64,000 bases of DNA. Origin: Linanthus parryae. Its lineage: Eukaryota > Streptophyta > Magnoliopsida > Ericales > Polemoniaceae. Position 1 is the stretch's first letter; each line of letters begins with the position of its first letter. Below the pieces are notes generated by a model. The model worked only from the letters and a program-made list of their open reading frames with translations. It ran no database searches and had not been told where the DNA came from. The translations under genes were made by a program, and so were the position numbers. The DNA is taken from assembly GCA_023055425.1 (NCBI GenBank), contig JALGPY010000010.1, forward strand, positions 22,150,363-22,214,362, read 5' to 3'. This document shows, one piece after another, positions 34,949 to 47,368 of this stretch.

Positions 34949-37900
34949 ATGTCGAAATCATCTAGTCACATCGCTGATTCTGCTAAAGTTGTAAAGCTTA
35001 ATGGGGACAATTACGACATGTGGAGCCGTCGTGCTATGTACTACATGTTAGAAATAGATTTTTCCGACCATCTCCAGACATAAAAGGTCGAACCCGTGAT
35101 GGCGGAAAATCAAACCCTGGTGGAACATGAGTGCAACCTAGATGCTTTTCATAAGTGGGAAGCGGCGGATAGGAAGGCATGTTACAATCTTCTATGTATG
35201 ATGGAATATGACCTCATCAGGGAGTTCGAATATTTTGTCACCGCAAAGGAGATGTGGGAATCGATCAAGAGAAAATATGGATCCACTTTTGTCACCAGGC
35301 TGAGAGTCTTGAGGATGAAGTTCGATTCTTATCATAAGAAGCCAAAACACTCAATGACTCAGCACTTGAGGACTATGGCCTTCATGATCAGAGAGCTCAT
35401 AGCAGCTGGACGGAACTTATCCGATGAAGAGCAAGTACAAGTGGTACTGCGTTCTCTGCCCCGCACATGGGATCACATGAAACAGAACATGACCCATAAC
35501 GCGGATGTCAGAACGTTTGAGGATGTAAAACGTCATGTCTTGTTGGAAAATGAGTGAATTGAGGTTGCCAAGTCCAACGTCGAGGTGTTATTGGCATAGC
35601 ACCCTCTTCCTGATTCGCAAAAGGGGCGCGGGAGCTGGAGGAAGGCGGATAAGGGTGTCAAGGGAAAGGAGAAGCCGGTAGGAGGCCCAATCCCAAGATC
35701 AAGAAAGGAGCTGGTGATAAGAGGAGCGAAAAGCTAGGAACTTGGCTAGGGTCTTGTGCTTCAACTGCCAAAAGAAGGGTCACTTTGCTCGTGATTGCTC
35801 CGAGCCAAAGGTATGCCATAATCCAAACTCTGACTATTTTGTTATAAGTCAAGTTTATGTTGCCAATTCCCCTAATGAGTGGGTTTTGGATTCAGGTGCT
35901 AGCGGCCACCTAGCATGTGATCGAGACGCATGCACGAATTATAGGCGAGTACCACTGAGCAGTAAAAGAGTGTACATGGGGAACAACTCCTTCGTTGATG
36001 TAGTGGGCATTGGCACATATCAATTGAAGATGAGGTCTGGAGAGACGCTTGTCCTTCATGATGTTCTATACGCTCCTGATACACACAAGAACTTAGTTTT
36101 CAGTTTTAGACTTTTGGATTTCGATTACTAACTTGTTTTTGATGATAGAGTTGTCAAACTGTTTTGTTGCAATTCATGCTTTGGTACTGGACTGATTTCT
36201 CGTGGTTTACTTTATCTAGACATTATTGGTTCTAGCTTTTGTGATGTTTATGATTCTTGTTCATTAATTACGTCTTCTAGTGATGTTGATTCCACTAGAT
36301 GGCATGCTAGATTGGGACATATAGGAGATGACGGGATGAACATGCTGGCAAAGGAAGGCCTACTTGTAAATATGTCCAAGATTTATCTACCCGTATATGA
36401 GTGTTTCCTTGCAGGGAAAGCCAAACGCAAACCGTTCGGTAAAGCAGTAAGGGCTACCCAGCCTTTACAACTTATTCATTCTGATGTTTGTGGTCCATTA
36501 AATGTTAGGACTAGACATGATGCTCGCTATTTCATCACATTCAGAGATGATCACACTCGATTCGGCTATGTGTACTTGATGAGACATAAATCTGAGGCGC
36601 TAGAGTGCTTCGGAAAGTTCCTACAAGAGGTAGAGAACCAACTGGACAAAAGAGTTAAGGCTCTTAGGACAGACCGATATCGTGAGTATCTATCTGAGCA
36701 ATTTAAAGAGCTCTGTGAAGGATAAAGGAATAGTGAGCAGTTGACTATCCCCTTCACACCACAGCAAAATGGTGTAGCGAAAAGAAGGAATAGAAAACTG
36801 TTAGAGATGGTGCGTAGTATGATGGCAAACGCGAATCTGCCTGTCTCGTATTGGGAAGACGCATTGAGGGAAGCCACATACATATTGAACCGTGTGCCTA
36901 CCAAGTATGTAGCCACAACACCCTACGAGATTTGGACCAAAAGGCAACCCGAATTGGGTCACCTTAGGCCATGGGGGTCGGCCGCCTATGTACGTAACGT
37001 TTACCCTGTCCGTGGGAAATTGGGTGCTAGAGGAAAGAAGTCCATCTTCATACGATACTCTGAGCACTCTAAGGGTTACGTATTCATAGCGCAACAACCG
37101 GATGGCAGTCTAACAGAGATGGAGTCGCGAGATGTTGAATTTTTCGAATGATATTTTCCTAGTCAGGGAGAAGCTCGTGGAGATGGTATTCTCTACGAAG
37201 AAGAGGAACCACTAGATGACACTCAATTCACCACTACTCAAGAGGAATTTGTTATTATGGATCTTGAGAACAGTGGGAGTGCCTTACGTAGTGAGCAGCC
37301 TATCGTATATGATGATATGATGAAGAAGAACCCTCTTTGCGTAGGAGCGCTCGTGGGAGCGTACTCCGTCGACGATTTGAAATAGAAGGAGAGGCCATGG
37401 TGGTCACCACGCAAGAAGAAGATGAACCTAGGACATTTTCCTAGGCTCTATCATCACCTGAAGAGAAAGAATGGGAAATTGCTTTACAAGAAGAACTAGA
37501 TTCAATGAAAACCAACCATGTTTAGGACCTAGTTGACTTTCCTCCTGGACGTAGGGCCATTGGAAAGAAATGGGTTTTCAAGGTCAAAAGGAAGGCAGAC
37601 AGAAGCGTGGAAAGGCATAAGGCCCGTCTAGTGGCGAAAGGCTACACCCAACAGCAGGGAGTGGATTATGAGGAGACATTCTCGTCGTGGTGAGAATAGC
37701 CTCTATTCGACTTATAATAGCAATAGTAGCGAGCATGGACTTAGAGCTACAACAGATGGATGTTAAGACTGCGTTTCTCAATGGAGAATTAGGCGAGGAG
37801 ATCTATATGGCTCAGTCGCACGGCTTAGAGAAGAAAGGTCAAGAGCACAAAGTGTGCAAACTGGTTAAGTCCATATATGGGCTTAAACACTCCTCAAGAA

Positions 37901-38860
37901 CGTGGTATTTGAAATTCCATCAGGACATTGTAGCATATGGCTTTGCAATGGTAGATGAAGACCACTGTGTGTATGTTAAAATCTCAGGAAATAAGTTCAG
38001 GATTTTGTCTCTATATGTGGATGACATACTATTGGCAAGCAATGATATAGGAATGCTCAAGACCACTAAAGTGTGGTTGTCCTCTCGTTTTTCGATGAAG
38101 GATATAGGCGAGGCAAGCTACATCCTTAAGATTAAGATCGTGAGAGATCGTTCAAAAAGACTTCTAGGATTGTTGCAGAGACGTACATCAAGAAGATACT
38201 TGAACGATTCAGAATGTGCGATGCCAAACTACTTGACACTCCCATTGCGCATGGCGAGAAACTCAGTGTAGAAATGTGTCCCAAGAACCAACACGAGAAA
38301 GACCAGACGGACAAAGTACCCTATGCAAGTGCTGTCGGGAGTCTCATGTACGCTATGATGTGTACACGGCCTGACATATGTCATGCGGTTGGTTTAGTTA
38401 GCAGATATCAGTTTGACCCGGGTATTGGGCATTGGAAGACTGTAAAGAGAATACTCTGATATCTCAAAGTGAAAGGATTGCGTGCTATGACTATCGGAGA
38501 TGATGCTTCAACTAGCAAGCTATGCATGCTAACTAGGGTAGGGACCTAGATACACGTGGATCCGCCTCAGGCTATTGTCCATGCTAGATGATATACACAT
38601 CGCATGGAACACAGCATAAGTGTTGCACAATCGTATTAGACCGCTCCATCGATCATGGAAGCGAAGCATGATTGCCTGTTCTGTCACCGGAAAGAAATAT
38701 GTTTAGAAAAGAGGGTATCTGATAAGCTTATGAGCTGTCCATAAACCTATGAGTTTCCCTAGCATATGGCTATGCAACACAGTAAAAGCCAAACACATAG
38801 AGGTAAAGCATCACTTCATTAGGAAGGTGGTAGCTAAAGGAGATGTTTACACATTCCTAT
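34949..38860 (+). pseudogene. Copia-C gag-pol, up to the Tat-2 insertion
   Basis: ATG 34949 opens gag ('LNGDNYDMWSRRAMYYM'), with a TAA at 35081, and an open stretch continues to 35557. A CCHC knuckle, CFNCQKKGHFARDC, is near 35760-35800, and the protease site 'WVLDSGASGHL' near 35880. Integrase (36298-37150) has 'HSDVCGPL' and 'LRTDRYREYL', but the third catalytic residue is changed: 'NGVAKRRNRK' has Lys where Glu is expected. RT (about 37450-38210) keeps 'QQMDVKTAFLNGEL' and 'LYVDDILLASND'. RNase H starts at 38214 ('YASAVGSLMYAMMCTRPDI') and is cut at 'EVKHHFIRKVVAKGDVYTF'. There are several stops and frameshifts. Confidence 0.92.
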
Positions 38861-39458
38861 TGTTTACGAGAGAATCCTTTAGGGAAGATTCAATATACAC
38901 CAAGAGCAGAGGATAAGAACACAGGAAGAGTAGAGTTGTGTGTAGGGAGAGAGTAAGGGAATAGTACTGTATGAGAGAGAGACAGAATTTTGGCAGAGCT
39001 TCCGCGTATCTCAGGTGATCCGTCCTTGTATGGAAGGGTTAACGATCCTATGTATAACAGAGAATGTGACCGTTGTAGTGGGTTAATGCGCCCATTAATG
39101 GCGGCTTAATTAGCTTAACCACAACGGCACGCTCGTCCGCGTATATAGGAACCGTTACGCACGTCGTCCGCACATACCGGAACCGTTATGAGGTTGACCG
39201 GGTTTATGGAGATCGTGCCATAAATCTCTCAAAGCAGTTATTAAAGGTCGCGCGCGGGCTTGGTTGTCGCTCGCGCGCGATAGGACTTACTCTAGCCTCC
39301 AAACCACTAAGTCCCTACAAGTCCCGTGTGGTGGTATGCGAGGGCCCTGTCTCGCAGCCCCCACGTGGATCAACGCGGGTGGTGATCCAGTGTGTGTGGA
39401 GCACAGCTAGGTGTGCTAGATTGGCTAAGATCTGTCTATCTAGAAAGCACTATCTAAA
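38861..39458 (-). repeat. 3' LTR of Tat-2
   Basis: 598 bp. Read on the minus strand it starts TTTAGATAGTGC (the canonical TG has mutated to TT) and ends TCTCGTAAACA. It lacks a short block around the 'ccacgtgg' present in the right LTR near 52840. Confidence 0.92.
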
Positions 39459-39474
39459 TTAGCCCCCTTTCTGC
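39459..39474 (-). other. Polypurine tract of Tat-2
   Basis: The minus strand reads GCAGAAAGGGGGCTAA, identical to the tract of Tat-1 (6115-6130), directly inside the 3' LTR. Confidence 0.85.
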
Positions 39475-39629
39475 GCGTGAAGACACCTAGCCGGATAGGC
39501 TTCAATGCGCAGGAACCAATGCACGCGTTGCTGCCACGCACCAATTCAAATACACGCAAAATCAGCCCCCGTGCGTGCCATTATGACCTAGAATCCCTAT
39601 AGTCGTGTTGTCTGTTCTTTTAGGGTTTT

Positions 39630-39731
39630 AGGCGTGACGTCAGCTAGTCCTGTTTATTGCGCGATTCGACATTGATGGTTGTCATTCGACTACTGAAAGG
39701 AAGCGACTCCTCATTGTTCTTGAATAAATAC
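39630..39731 (+). promoter_or_regulatory. Possible promoter of the Tat-2 antisense gene
   Basis: Contains GTGACGTCAGC (39634-39644) and a TATA-like 'gaataaatac' (39722-39731), both kept in Tat-1 on the opposite strand. It lies inside the element just after the 3' LTR and points toward the PMD gene. The 460 bp from here to the ATG (40191) would be a leader. This is inferred from conservation only. Confidence 0.4.
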
Positions 39732-40190
39732 TCTATGTCCTCCATTGTTGCAAAGCATCACTTCTCTCTCTAAAGTGAATGATACCCGGAAGCCTTCAAG
39801 AGCAGATTCAAGTAATCAAACATCAGTTCTTCCTTGTCAATCGTCTCCTTCAACTTGCTTCACCAAAACAACGTTGGCTTTGCTCAATTCCATTAATGTA
39901 TTCAAATATCCTTTGAACTTTCTTGGATCTGTAAACCCATAGTTATTTGGAATATACCGTTCATTGAGAACTGCAAAAGAGGTTATTTCTTAAACCATGA
40001 ACTGATTGAATAACCAGATTGTGACGATTTTGAATGTAGAACTTCTGAAATTCTGAGATTCTAAACCCAGCATTGACCCCGGACAGTTCATCTTCTCTTG
40101 AGAAATCATAATTGCTTCCTGAATATGAACTGGAATTTAAACTAAAAATGGGTATATTTCTCCCGCCTTTTTTCTTACTTGTCTGAAGGA

Positions 40191-43100
40191 ATGGCTAAGA
40201 CAAAAGGATCTAAACCCGTTAAAGAGTCTGAAGAAATACCTGATCTCCCCAAGACCTTGTGGAGAAAATCCCCCTATTTGGGTGGAAAGGATTTCTATCA
40301 TGCTAGGGTTAAGGTGAGGAATTTACCGACTCCTGCCCCCTCCGTAGAATTGCGGACATTGACCCCGCCTACCAATGCAGCCATGCTAGAGTTAATCGAC
40401 TCCAAGGATGTGGTTAGGCTAGGAGTTGAAAATGGGGTTTTCCCCCATACTGCCCAGACCTTTGTTCAAAAGTTGGACTTGATGGATGAGTGGATTGACC
40501 ATGTATTGACCCGCCATGCGATCGCATTAGACAATGCAGGGATTTATTTCGCAGTTCGTGCTATGAAGGGTGCTTCCGTGAAGCTGGATCCATCCATGCT
40601 TCTAATCCTTCTTTCTCGCTATTCACCTGCGACTCACACCTTCCATTTTGCTGAGTTCGAGGCTGCTCCCACTTTGGAAGATGTGCACATGTTGTATTAC
40701 CAAGCAACTTCTGGACAAGAACCCAAATGCGAAGAATTATGTAGAGGGGAAAGGATACCACCTAACCTTGTGTGGCTTCCTCTGCGCCTGGTTGTCTAGG
40801 TACTTGATTGATGGTCACCCTCATGATAGGGTTTTTTATCATGTCCTTCCCCTTGCTGTTAAGTTGGCCCTCGGCCAGAAAGTCGCACTTGGGCCTCTGG
40901 TCTTGGGCACCTTATATCATAAGTTGGACCAGCTGGTAGAGCCGATCAAGGATTCTCGCGATCGTCTTGATGTGTTGACTTATGTCAACATCGCATTCCT
41001 TACCATGTGGTTTTTTGAGCGATGGCCCTCCTATGCTCATGTTCCTTCTAGGCCCAACAAGTGGTGTGTCCCAGGCGCGGAGACTGAACTTTCCAGTGGG
41101 AGAGCTGCTCGATGGTTTAGAACCAATCTTCCCAAGTGCACCTGGAGCCTGATATGCGATTACCGGAGCAAGTTTAAAGCTAGGCCTTATGCCACGCGTA
41201 TTGAGAATGTGCCATGGTTCCCGAAGCTATATCCTGCCAAATCTCTTGATTATTCAGAAGAACTCCTTCTCGAAGGTCATGAGCGCTATCCCGAATTCTT
41301 CTGCTGGTGTCTAAGGGGTTCCCTTCCTGCTCTTGCTGAGTATGTTCCTAAACTTACTCCCAGATATGAAAGGATCACAGTCGACGTTAATCCAAATCGC
41401 GTCTCTCCCCAGTTTGGTTTTGATGCTACACGCGACTGCTGTCTGGCGAGTGCCAAACGATCTTTCGGAGCAACATGACCTTCGTTCAACCTTCAGGTGG
41501 CCGTGAAGGTCGCCTCTCCAGAAATTGGATTTCTTACTGGACTACTCAGCAAACCAGGTTCGAGACGAAGTTGGCTCCTCAGCCCAGCAAAGCTCCTGCA
41601 ATCAAGAGGAATGCCTTCCCATTCCGTCCTAATTGCAGCTTAGATGATTCCCAGTATGGCTTCTACTCCTTGTTGGATCTTGACAATCACTTATGCCCAT
41701 CCACCATTCTTGAGGAGAAGATGACCGCTGTTAGGGATGGAGCTTCACATGTTATCAAGTATAGCGAAGATTTTGCCAAGGTAAACAATTTCCTTTGTGC
41801 GTGTTAAATCCCTTTCCCTTGATGCATTGAAACATATACCCCATTTTATGTTTTAGTGCTATCTGAGGAGGTTCGCATCTGGAGAGCGCTCCAAATCGCT
41901 GATCAACTCTATCGTTACCGCGAAAAGGCAGGGCGAGAAAATTCTTTTAACAATGGGAATGTCTCCCCAAGTAGAGACTCTGATTCGCGAGGTGATGGAT
42001 GTGTTTGCTAGCTCGCTGATAGACAACACTCCAACTCTGTCTCCTCCTAGGAATGCTCCGTCTCCTCCAGCAGATGTTTCCCCGAGGGCCAAGAGACAAA
42101 AGAAGAAGGGCATTACGATCTCCCCTCCTCCTAGGAGTGCTCCAACTCCGCCTCTTGCGAAGTCTCTTGCCTCTAAAGACAAAGGCAAAGGTCGCATGCC
42201 AAGCAAAGTGCGGAAATAGCTCGCAGTTGAGTCTTTCATTCGTTTTGGTAAGGAAGAGGAGGAAGGTATCTCAACAAACTTGTCTTCCTCATACTTTAGT
42301 TCTTTGCAATAGTTTTCGAACAGTTTGTTCTTTCGCAGGTGATTACACAGAAACCATCAGCGGTCTCCTGGCCAAGGAAAAGAAGAAAACCAAGGGTTCT
42401 CGCTCTGGCGTCTCTAGCAAAGCCATATATGAAGATGTCCTTGCTGAGTCTGAGAGAACCGCTGCTGAAGCCGCAGAGAGAAGGAGGAAGCTCGAGGAAG
42501 ATGAAATCGAGCTCATAAAGAGGAGAAGTTTGGAAGAACAGCATGTTGATAACGTGAATGCAACTGCTTTGGAACAAGCCCAAGAGGATTTTGAGGAGAT
42601 CGCAGGCGGCAAAGAAGGTGAGATTTTTAACCTTGATGTGACTTACCAAGAAGTAATTATTGGTGCGTTAAAGCATGGCTTATCAAAAGCTGATATTCGA
42701 CGATGGCTAGTAGGCAAGTGTGGTGAACCCTCAGGTAATCAATCAAACAATGTTTGTAAACCAGCCTTAGTAGGCCAATCATTATTGTCAAGAGTTTCTT
42801 CGCACCCCAGTTCACGCTCACCTTAAAGATGTGCTTAATAAGGATACTCTAGTAGGATATAATGTCGCATCTTTAACATATGATGAAGGTGCTGCGATCC
42901 CACCTAAGTATGGAGGTGCTCGCTTTTGATCTATCAAAATAACAGAACACTGTATAATACAAGTTCCCTCAATATTTTCCTGTCTTGTATCGCAGGCGAT
43001 GCTGACGAGGATGTGCCGGAACAAAGGGGTCAGCTCCCTACATCTTATGCCCCAGAGCAAAGCTCTCACTTTGAGAAGCCTTCCGCAGCTACTGAGTATG

Positions 43101-44128
43101 CAGGAGAGCCTTTGGAAGTTATCATTAAGGTTTCTGATGATATCGAAGCTGACACCGTGCTAATAGAAGAAGATGCTGATGCTGCAGTTGAGGAAATGGA
43201 AACAGATGGTGTTGGAGCTGAAGTTCATGAAAATGAACAGGTCGTGGAAGACATAGCATCACATGCAGATGTTGATTTTCAAATGAATGCTCCCGAACCG
43301 CAAGAGCACCTCGCAGCCAAAGAAGTTCCTGGTCGAGCAGCAGCTACTACTGTTGCCATTCCTTCAACAGAGGTAGAGCTTTTAGAGGTCCCCCCAGCAT
43401 GGAGTTTTTGGAGCTCACAAGCTGGAGCTGCCATCGCACCTATTGCGGCTTATACTCTCCCCGCTAACTACAATGAGCTCGAGCTCGCAGCTGAAAGACG
43501 AGCAATGCAGCGAGGGCATGCTTCGGCTTTTCCAGCAATGCGCATTCCCTCTTTGCGCGAGATCCTTGAAGGGACTGGTATGTTACCATTTTTCGCATTC
43601 TACACCCTTGTTTAAAAGCTTTCATGCTCTAAACTTAAATCAACACTTTCAGGAATGAAGCAAGCTGATGTGGAATGGCTGATTCAGATGTGCCTCTCAT
43701 ACCCCTGGTCATTGGTGAAATCTCTGGAGATAGATCCGTATGACAGGAGGCTTTTCTTGACCGAAGCCATCTGGATTATGGAGCAACTGTCTGTGGCCAC
43801 TCCTGCGACCATTTCTCCTAATAGTACACAGCTGCTTTATAGCACATGCAAGGGGCTTCAGGCTAAAGTTCAAGGCAAGCTAGGCTTCGGGTATCTTCTC
43901 AACAGGATCACCCAAATTCTCGCAGCTGTGAGTTTGAAATGCGGCTATCACAACCTCTCATCTGAAAGACGGAAGGTAGAGGAACAAAGGAAGAAGGCTG
44001 AAGAAGCTGTCAACCTCTTTCATGCGATGAATGCCAAGTATGAACAGATGAAGCGAGAAGTGGACCAAGCAAGAGAGGCATCGCTCTCGTTCTCTCCAGA
44101 AGACCCTTTGATCAAGGATTTTTTTTAG
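40191..44128 (+). pseudogene. Antisense six-exon plant mobile domain (PMD) gene of Tat-2
   Basis: Read opposite to pol. Start ATG 40191. Exons: 40191-41781, 41857-42265, 42339-42734, 42811-42915, 42996-43577 and 43653-44128, with five GT-AG introns of 73-80 bp. Joining them keeps the frame at every junction. Exon 1 holds the PMD ('THTFHFAEFEA', 'FLCAWLSRYLIDGHPHD', 'LPLAVKLALGQKVALGPL', 'MWFFERWPSYA'). Exons 2-3 are basic and low-complexity ('KDKGKGRMPSK') with a charged coiled coil ('ERRRKLEEDEIELIKRR'), exon 5 is acidic, and exon 6 ends in a coiled coil. Breaks are a deletion of about 230 bp after 'EDVHMLY' (near 40699) that also shifts the frame, further shifts near 41430-41480, and TAG at 42217 where Tat-1 has GAG. 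The function of PMD proteins in elements is unknown to me; nucleic-acid or silencing-related roles would be guesses. Confidence 0.8.
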
Positions 44129-45367
44129 AAACAACAATATTTTCTTAAAACAAAATATCATTGTAATGCTAGTGCTTCTCCCCCCCTTTTTTTTATTTGA
44201 AACTCTATGTCCCATTTTGCCCTTTTAGGATTTGCACTAATATCTTGATGTGTATCAATTATGACGTCACATGGTGACGTAATCACCTTGATTTTCGCGC
44301 TAATGATTTATCAGATAAGCACGATTTCCTTGGGAAGCCCATCCTTATTATGACCTTCCGTCATTAATTAAGGCGTGCCACCGAATCGTCATAGCCTTTA
44401 GTAGGGTAACTGAATTTTACCTCTTTTGAGACGTAAGTAATTGATTCTTACCCATTTTCCAAGCTTTGCTGACTCAGCTAGAGAACTGAAGAGTCCCCAT
44501 AGAGTCTATATAAACCCTGCCTCTTGCTGCTTGGGTTCTTCATCCCAAAATGTGGCATGCCATGAGTCCTTACGACTGCTGGCCTCAATGCTTGTCTTTT
44601 GTTGATTCATGGCAATTTTCAAGTTGTGAAACCTGCGTTTGTGCCTTGTGCCATAGAAATAGCTCGCAAGATCTTCTTTATAAATCTGACTATTCTTCAT
44701 GATTACTTTGAAGAAGATATACACAATACCTCATTCTTCTACGAAGATTCTTCTTCGTCTATTATGTTTGCAGGTCGTATCTCCGGCTTCCTTCCGGGGA
44801 GGTGCAGTTCCATACTGACCTTTTTACCGACTCGTAATGAATGGAGTGTTTCTCCTCTAGCTTTCCTGGAGGAGAACTATTTGCCTCCACGTTCTTGAAC
44901 AAGGTGTGACGAGCCATGGTGCTCGTTCTTCTGCACAATAAGCTTCATGCCCCAGGAGCTATTCTCCACTTGTTCTTCACGTCCGCATCAGCCAGGACAT
45001 GAGGTTCATCTGGCATATCTCTTGGGCAGAAGACTAGTCAAGAGCCTTGTTCAGATCTAGGACCTCGACCATAACGTCGCATAGCTTTTGTTAGGGCCAG
45101 TAGGTCGTTCGTTTTATAGTAAGAATTTTCTTAGTATGAGCTTTTGTTTGTAAGCTGCTATCTAGACAGATATATTGTAAGTCATTTTAACTATTAATGA
45201 AATGCTCATTAGCATTTGTTGTTCTTGTTCGATACAATAAATTGTAATATCGCATGCGTGTTTGCTATAAAACAAGTTATGTTTCTTTCGCGTTTTGCAT
45301 TCGGATATTTGCCTGAATAATTCTTTTTCTCAAGCTGATAAGTTTTGCGTTGCATGGGACGTTGTTG

Positions 45368-45702
45368 CTGTAGCTTGCTTATTTAAGCAAATAGGCTTAT
45401 AGATCAATTAAGATCATTTCTGCCATCTCGGCATATGGGCTTTGGATCGCATGGGATCGTGTATTATGGCTGATATCTAGGCAGATAGGCTTTTAGATCA
45501 CTTAAGATCGTATTTGATCATTGCTGCTATCTCGGAAGATAGGCTTTGGATCGCATAGGATCATACATTATGGCTGCTATCTAGGCAGATAGGCTTTTAG
45601 ATCACTTAAGATCGTATTTGAACATTGCTGCTATCTCAGCAGATAGGCTTTGGATCGCATGAGATCGCATATTATGGCTGCTATCTTGGCAGATAGGCTT
45701 TT
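45368..45702. repeat. 104-bp tandem repeat in the Tat-2 spacer
   Basis: Units starting 'gctgctatcttggcagatagg' or close variants begin at 45469, 45573 and 45677 (period 104), preceded by one more diverged unit from about 45368. Each unit is itself made of two similar halves around 'gataggctttggatcgcat' and 'gataggcttttagatcac'. Confidence 0.85.
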
Positions 45703-45794
45703 GTTGTAAATAAGCAGAGAAGTAAATAAAATGATAAGAGACGACTAAGGTAATAAAATTCTTCTCATATTGGAGAATTCTTTTATTAAAAGCA

Positions 45795-45870
45795 CCCTCA
45801 TATGGGAGAGGCAAGATTACAAGTCCCTCATATGAGAGAGGCAAGATTACAAGTTCCTCATATGGGAGGA
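45795..45870. repeat. 30-bp tandem repeat
   Basis: About 2.5 units starting at 45795, 45825 and 45855, core 'cctcatatgggagaggcaag'. It lies close to the end of the integrase reading frame. Confidence 0.85.
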
Positions 45871-45947
45871 AACAACGCATGAATTTATCGGAGTACTAGA
45901 CATACAATTCAATAGACATTTGGATCCAATGTATGTAAAGAGAGAGG

Positions 45948-47353
45948 TTAAGGATAATACTTTTTAATCCAGCGCATATTGATCGGACTTGGGGTTGTGG
46001 CAGTCCCATGAAGCCTCTGTATTGTGCAGTAACCACTGTCAAAGACTTCTTTAACTTCGAACGGTCCTTCCCAGTTAGCTGCGAACTTTGGATGGGCTGC
46101 CTCCCGCATGCAATGATCTGAAGCGCGCAAGACCAAGTCCCCGACCGCAAAATCCCGATGTTGGACTGTTTTGTTGTATGCACGAGCGATCCTCTCCTTA
46201 TACCCCTTGTTAGCCCGCTTAGCTTGTTCTCGCTTTTCCTCCAATAAGATCAAGTTATGGTCACGTTGATTGTCATATAATGCATGAAAGACCAATCTCG
46301 CAGAGTTGACTTTCACTTCCGCCGGTACAACAGCTTCAGCTCCATAGCATAGAAGGAACGGGGAGACTCCTGGGGGAGTCCTCGGCGAAGTTCGATATGC
46401 CCATAATGCTATGTTCAAGGAATTGGCCCACTTCTTGTGATCGTCTGCGACCATCTTGCTCAGAATTCTTAACAGTGTCTTGTTGGTTGCTTCTGCTTGA
46501 CCATTCCCTTTTGGATAATAAGGAGTGGAACAGACCTGCCTTATGTTGTACTCCGCTAGTTTTTCCTCCACTTGACGATTTACAAAGGGTGTGCCATTAT
46601 CTGAAAGGATTGTGTTGGTGATTCCAAAATTGTATATGATGTTTTCTTGAACGAAATTGACCACCGCGAGCGCATTAGCTGTCTTGAGCGGTATTGCCTC
46701 CACCCACTTAGTAAACAACTCGGTCGCGGTCAGGATGAACTGGTTCCCATGTGAGGCCGGTCGAATGGGGCCAACAAAATCTAGATCCCAAGTGTGGAAT
46801 GGCCATGGGGTCCCCAACGCGTGTAGATTTACGGCATGGGCATGTACGAGGTTGCCTTTAAATTGGCATTCCTGGCATCTCTTTACTTTGGTGCGGCAAT
46901 CTGCCTCCACTGTGGGCCAAAAATAGCCAACTGTGAGGAGCTGTATGCATAGCTTCGCGCCCCCCGATGCTCTACTTGGTGAGATAGATCCATAACCTCT
47001 TGCGCTTCTTTTCTATCTAGGCATCGGAGTAGATTACCCTCATGACCCCTTCGCCAGAGTATGTTTTCCTGTACCACATATCGAGTCGCCTTTCTTTTCA
47101 GTTTCTCAGCTTCTTTTCTTTGCTCAGGCTCGATTCCCTCTGTGAGAAAATAGAAGAGTGGCTTTCTCCTGTCCGCGTCATCATCAACCAAAATAATTGT
47201 TAAAGAGTCCTTGATCAATGCGCAGCTTTCATAATTCCCTTGAATTATTTCAGCAGCCGTTGACATGTCCGGCCAATGAATCCCATATCTTTGGGCTTTT
47301 CGATAGATCGACACCTCACCTTCTCCGCAAGTGTGCTGGTGAATCTTTTCCAA
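45948..47353 (-). pseudogene. Tat-2 integrase
   Basis: The main frame (46910-45948, 320 codons) carries the catalytic core: 'WDLDFVGPIRPASHGNQF' (first Asp), 'ILSDNGTPFVNRQVEE' (second Asp) and 'YYPKGNGQAEATNKTLL' (Glu). Typical Ty3/gypsy sequences follow ('ALWAYRTSPRTPPGVSPF'), then a C-terminal region ending 'INMRWIKKYYP'. The zinc domain lies upstream in another frame (47353-46883): 'KRCQEC' pairs with His residues in 'LSHQVEHRGAR'. A frameshift near 46900 separates the two, and a TAG near 47368 separates them from RNase H. Integrase joins the DNA copy to the host genome. The core looks intact; the zinc domain is disrupted. Confidence 0.9.
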
Positions 47354-47368
47354 TGACGCTTGCCCTTC

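Larger units (their letters stand above)
44129..45947. other. Tat-2 spacer between antisense gene and integrase
   Basis: No coding domain. The left half matches 1-1139 of Tat-1; the right half holds the 104-bp and 30-bp tandem repeats listed separately. Both pol and the antisense gene end into this spacer, so it should hold the 3' ends of two convergent transcripts. Confidence 0.6.

Noticed and set aside
40191..44128. PMD gene considered as a host gene lying between elements
   Set aside because: It lies between the LTRs of Tat-2, and a homologous copy lies in the same place and orientation relative to the LTR in Tat-1.
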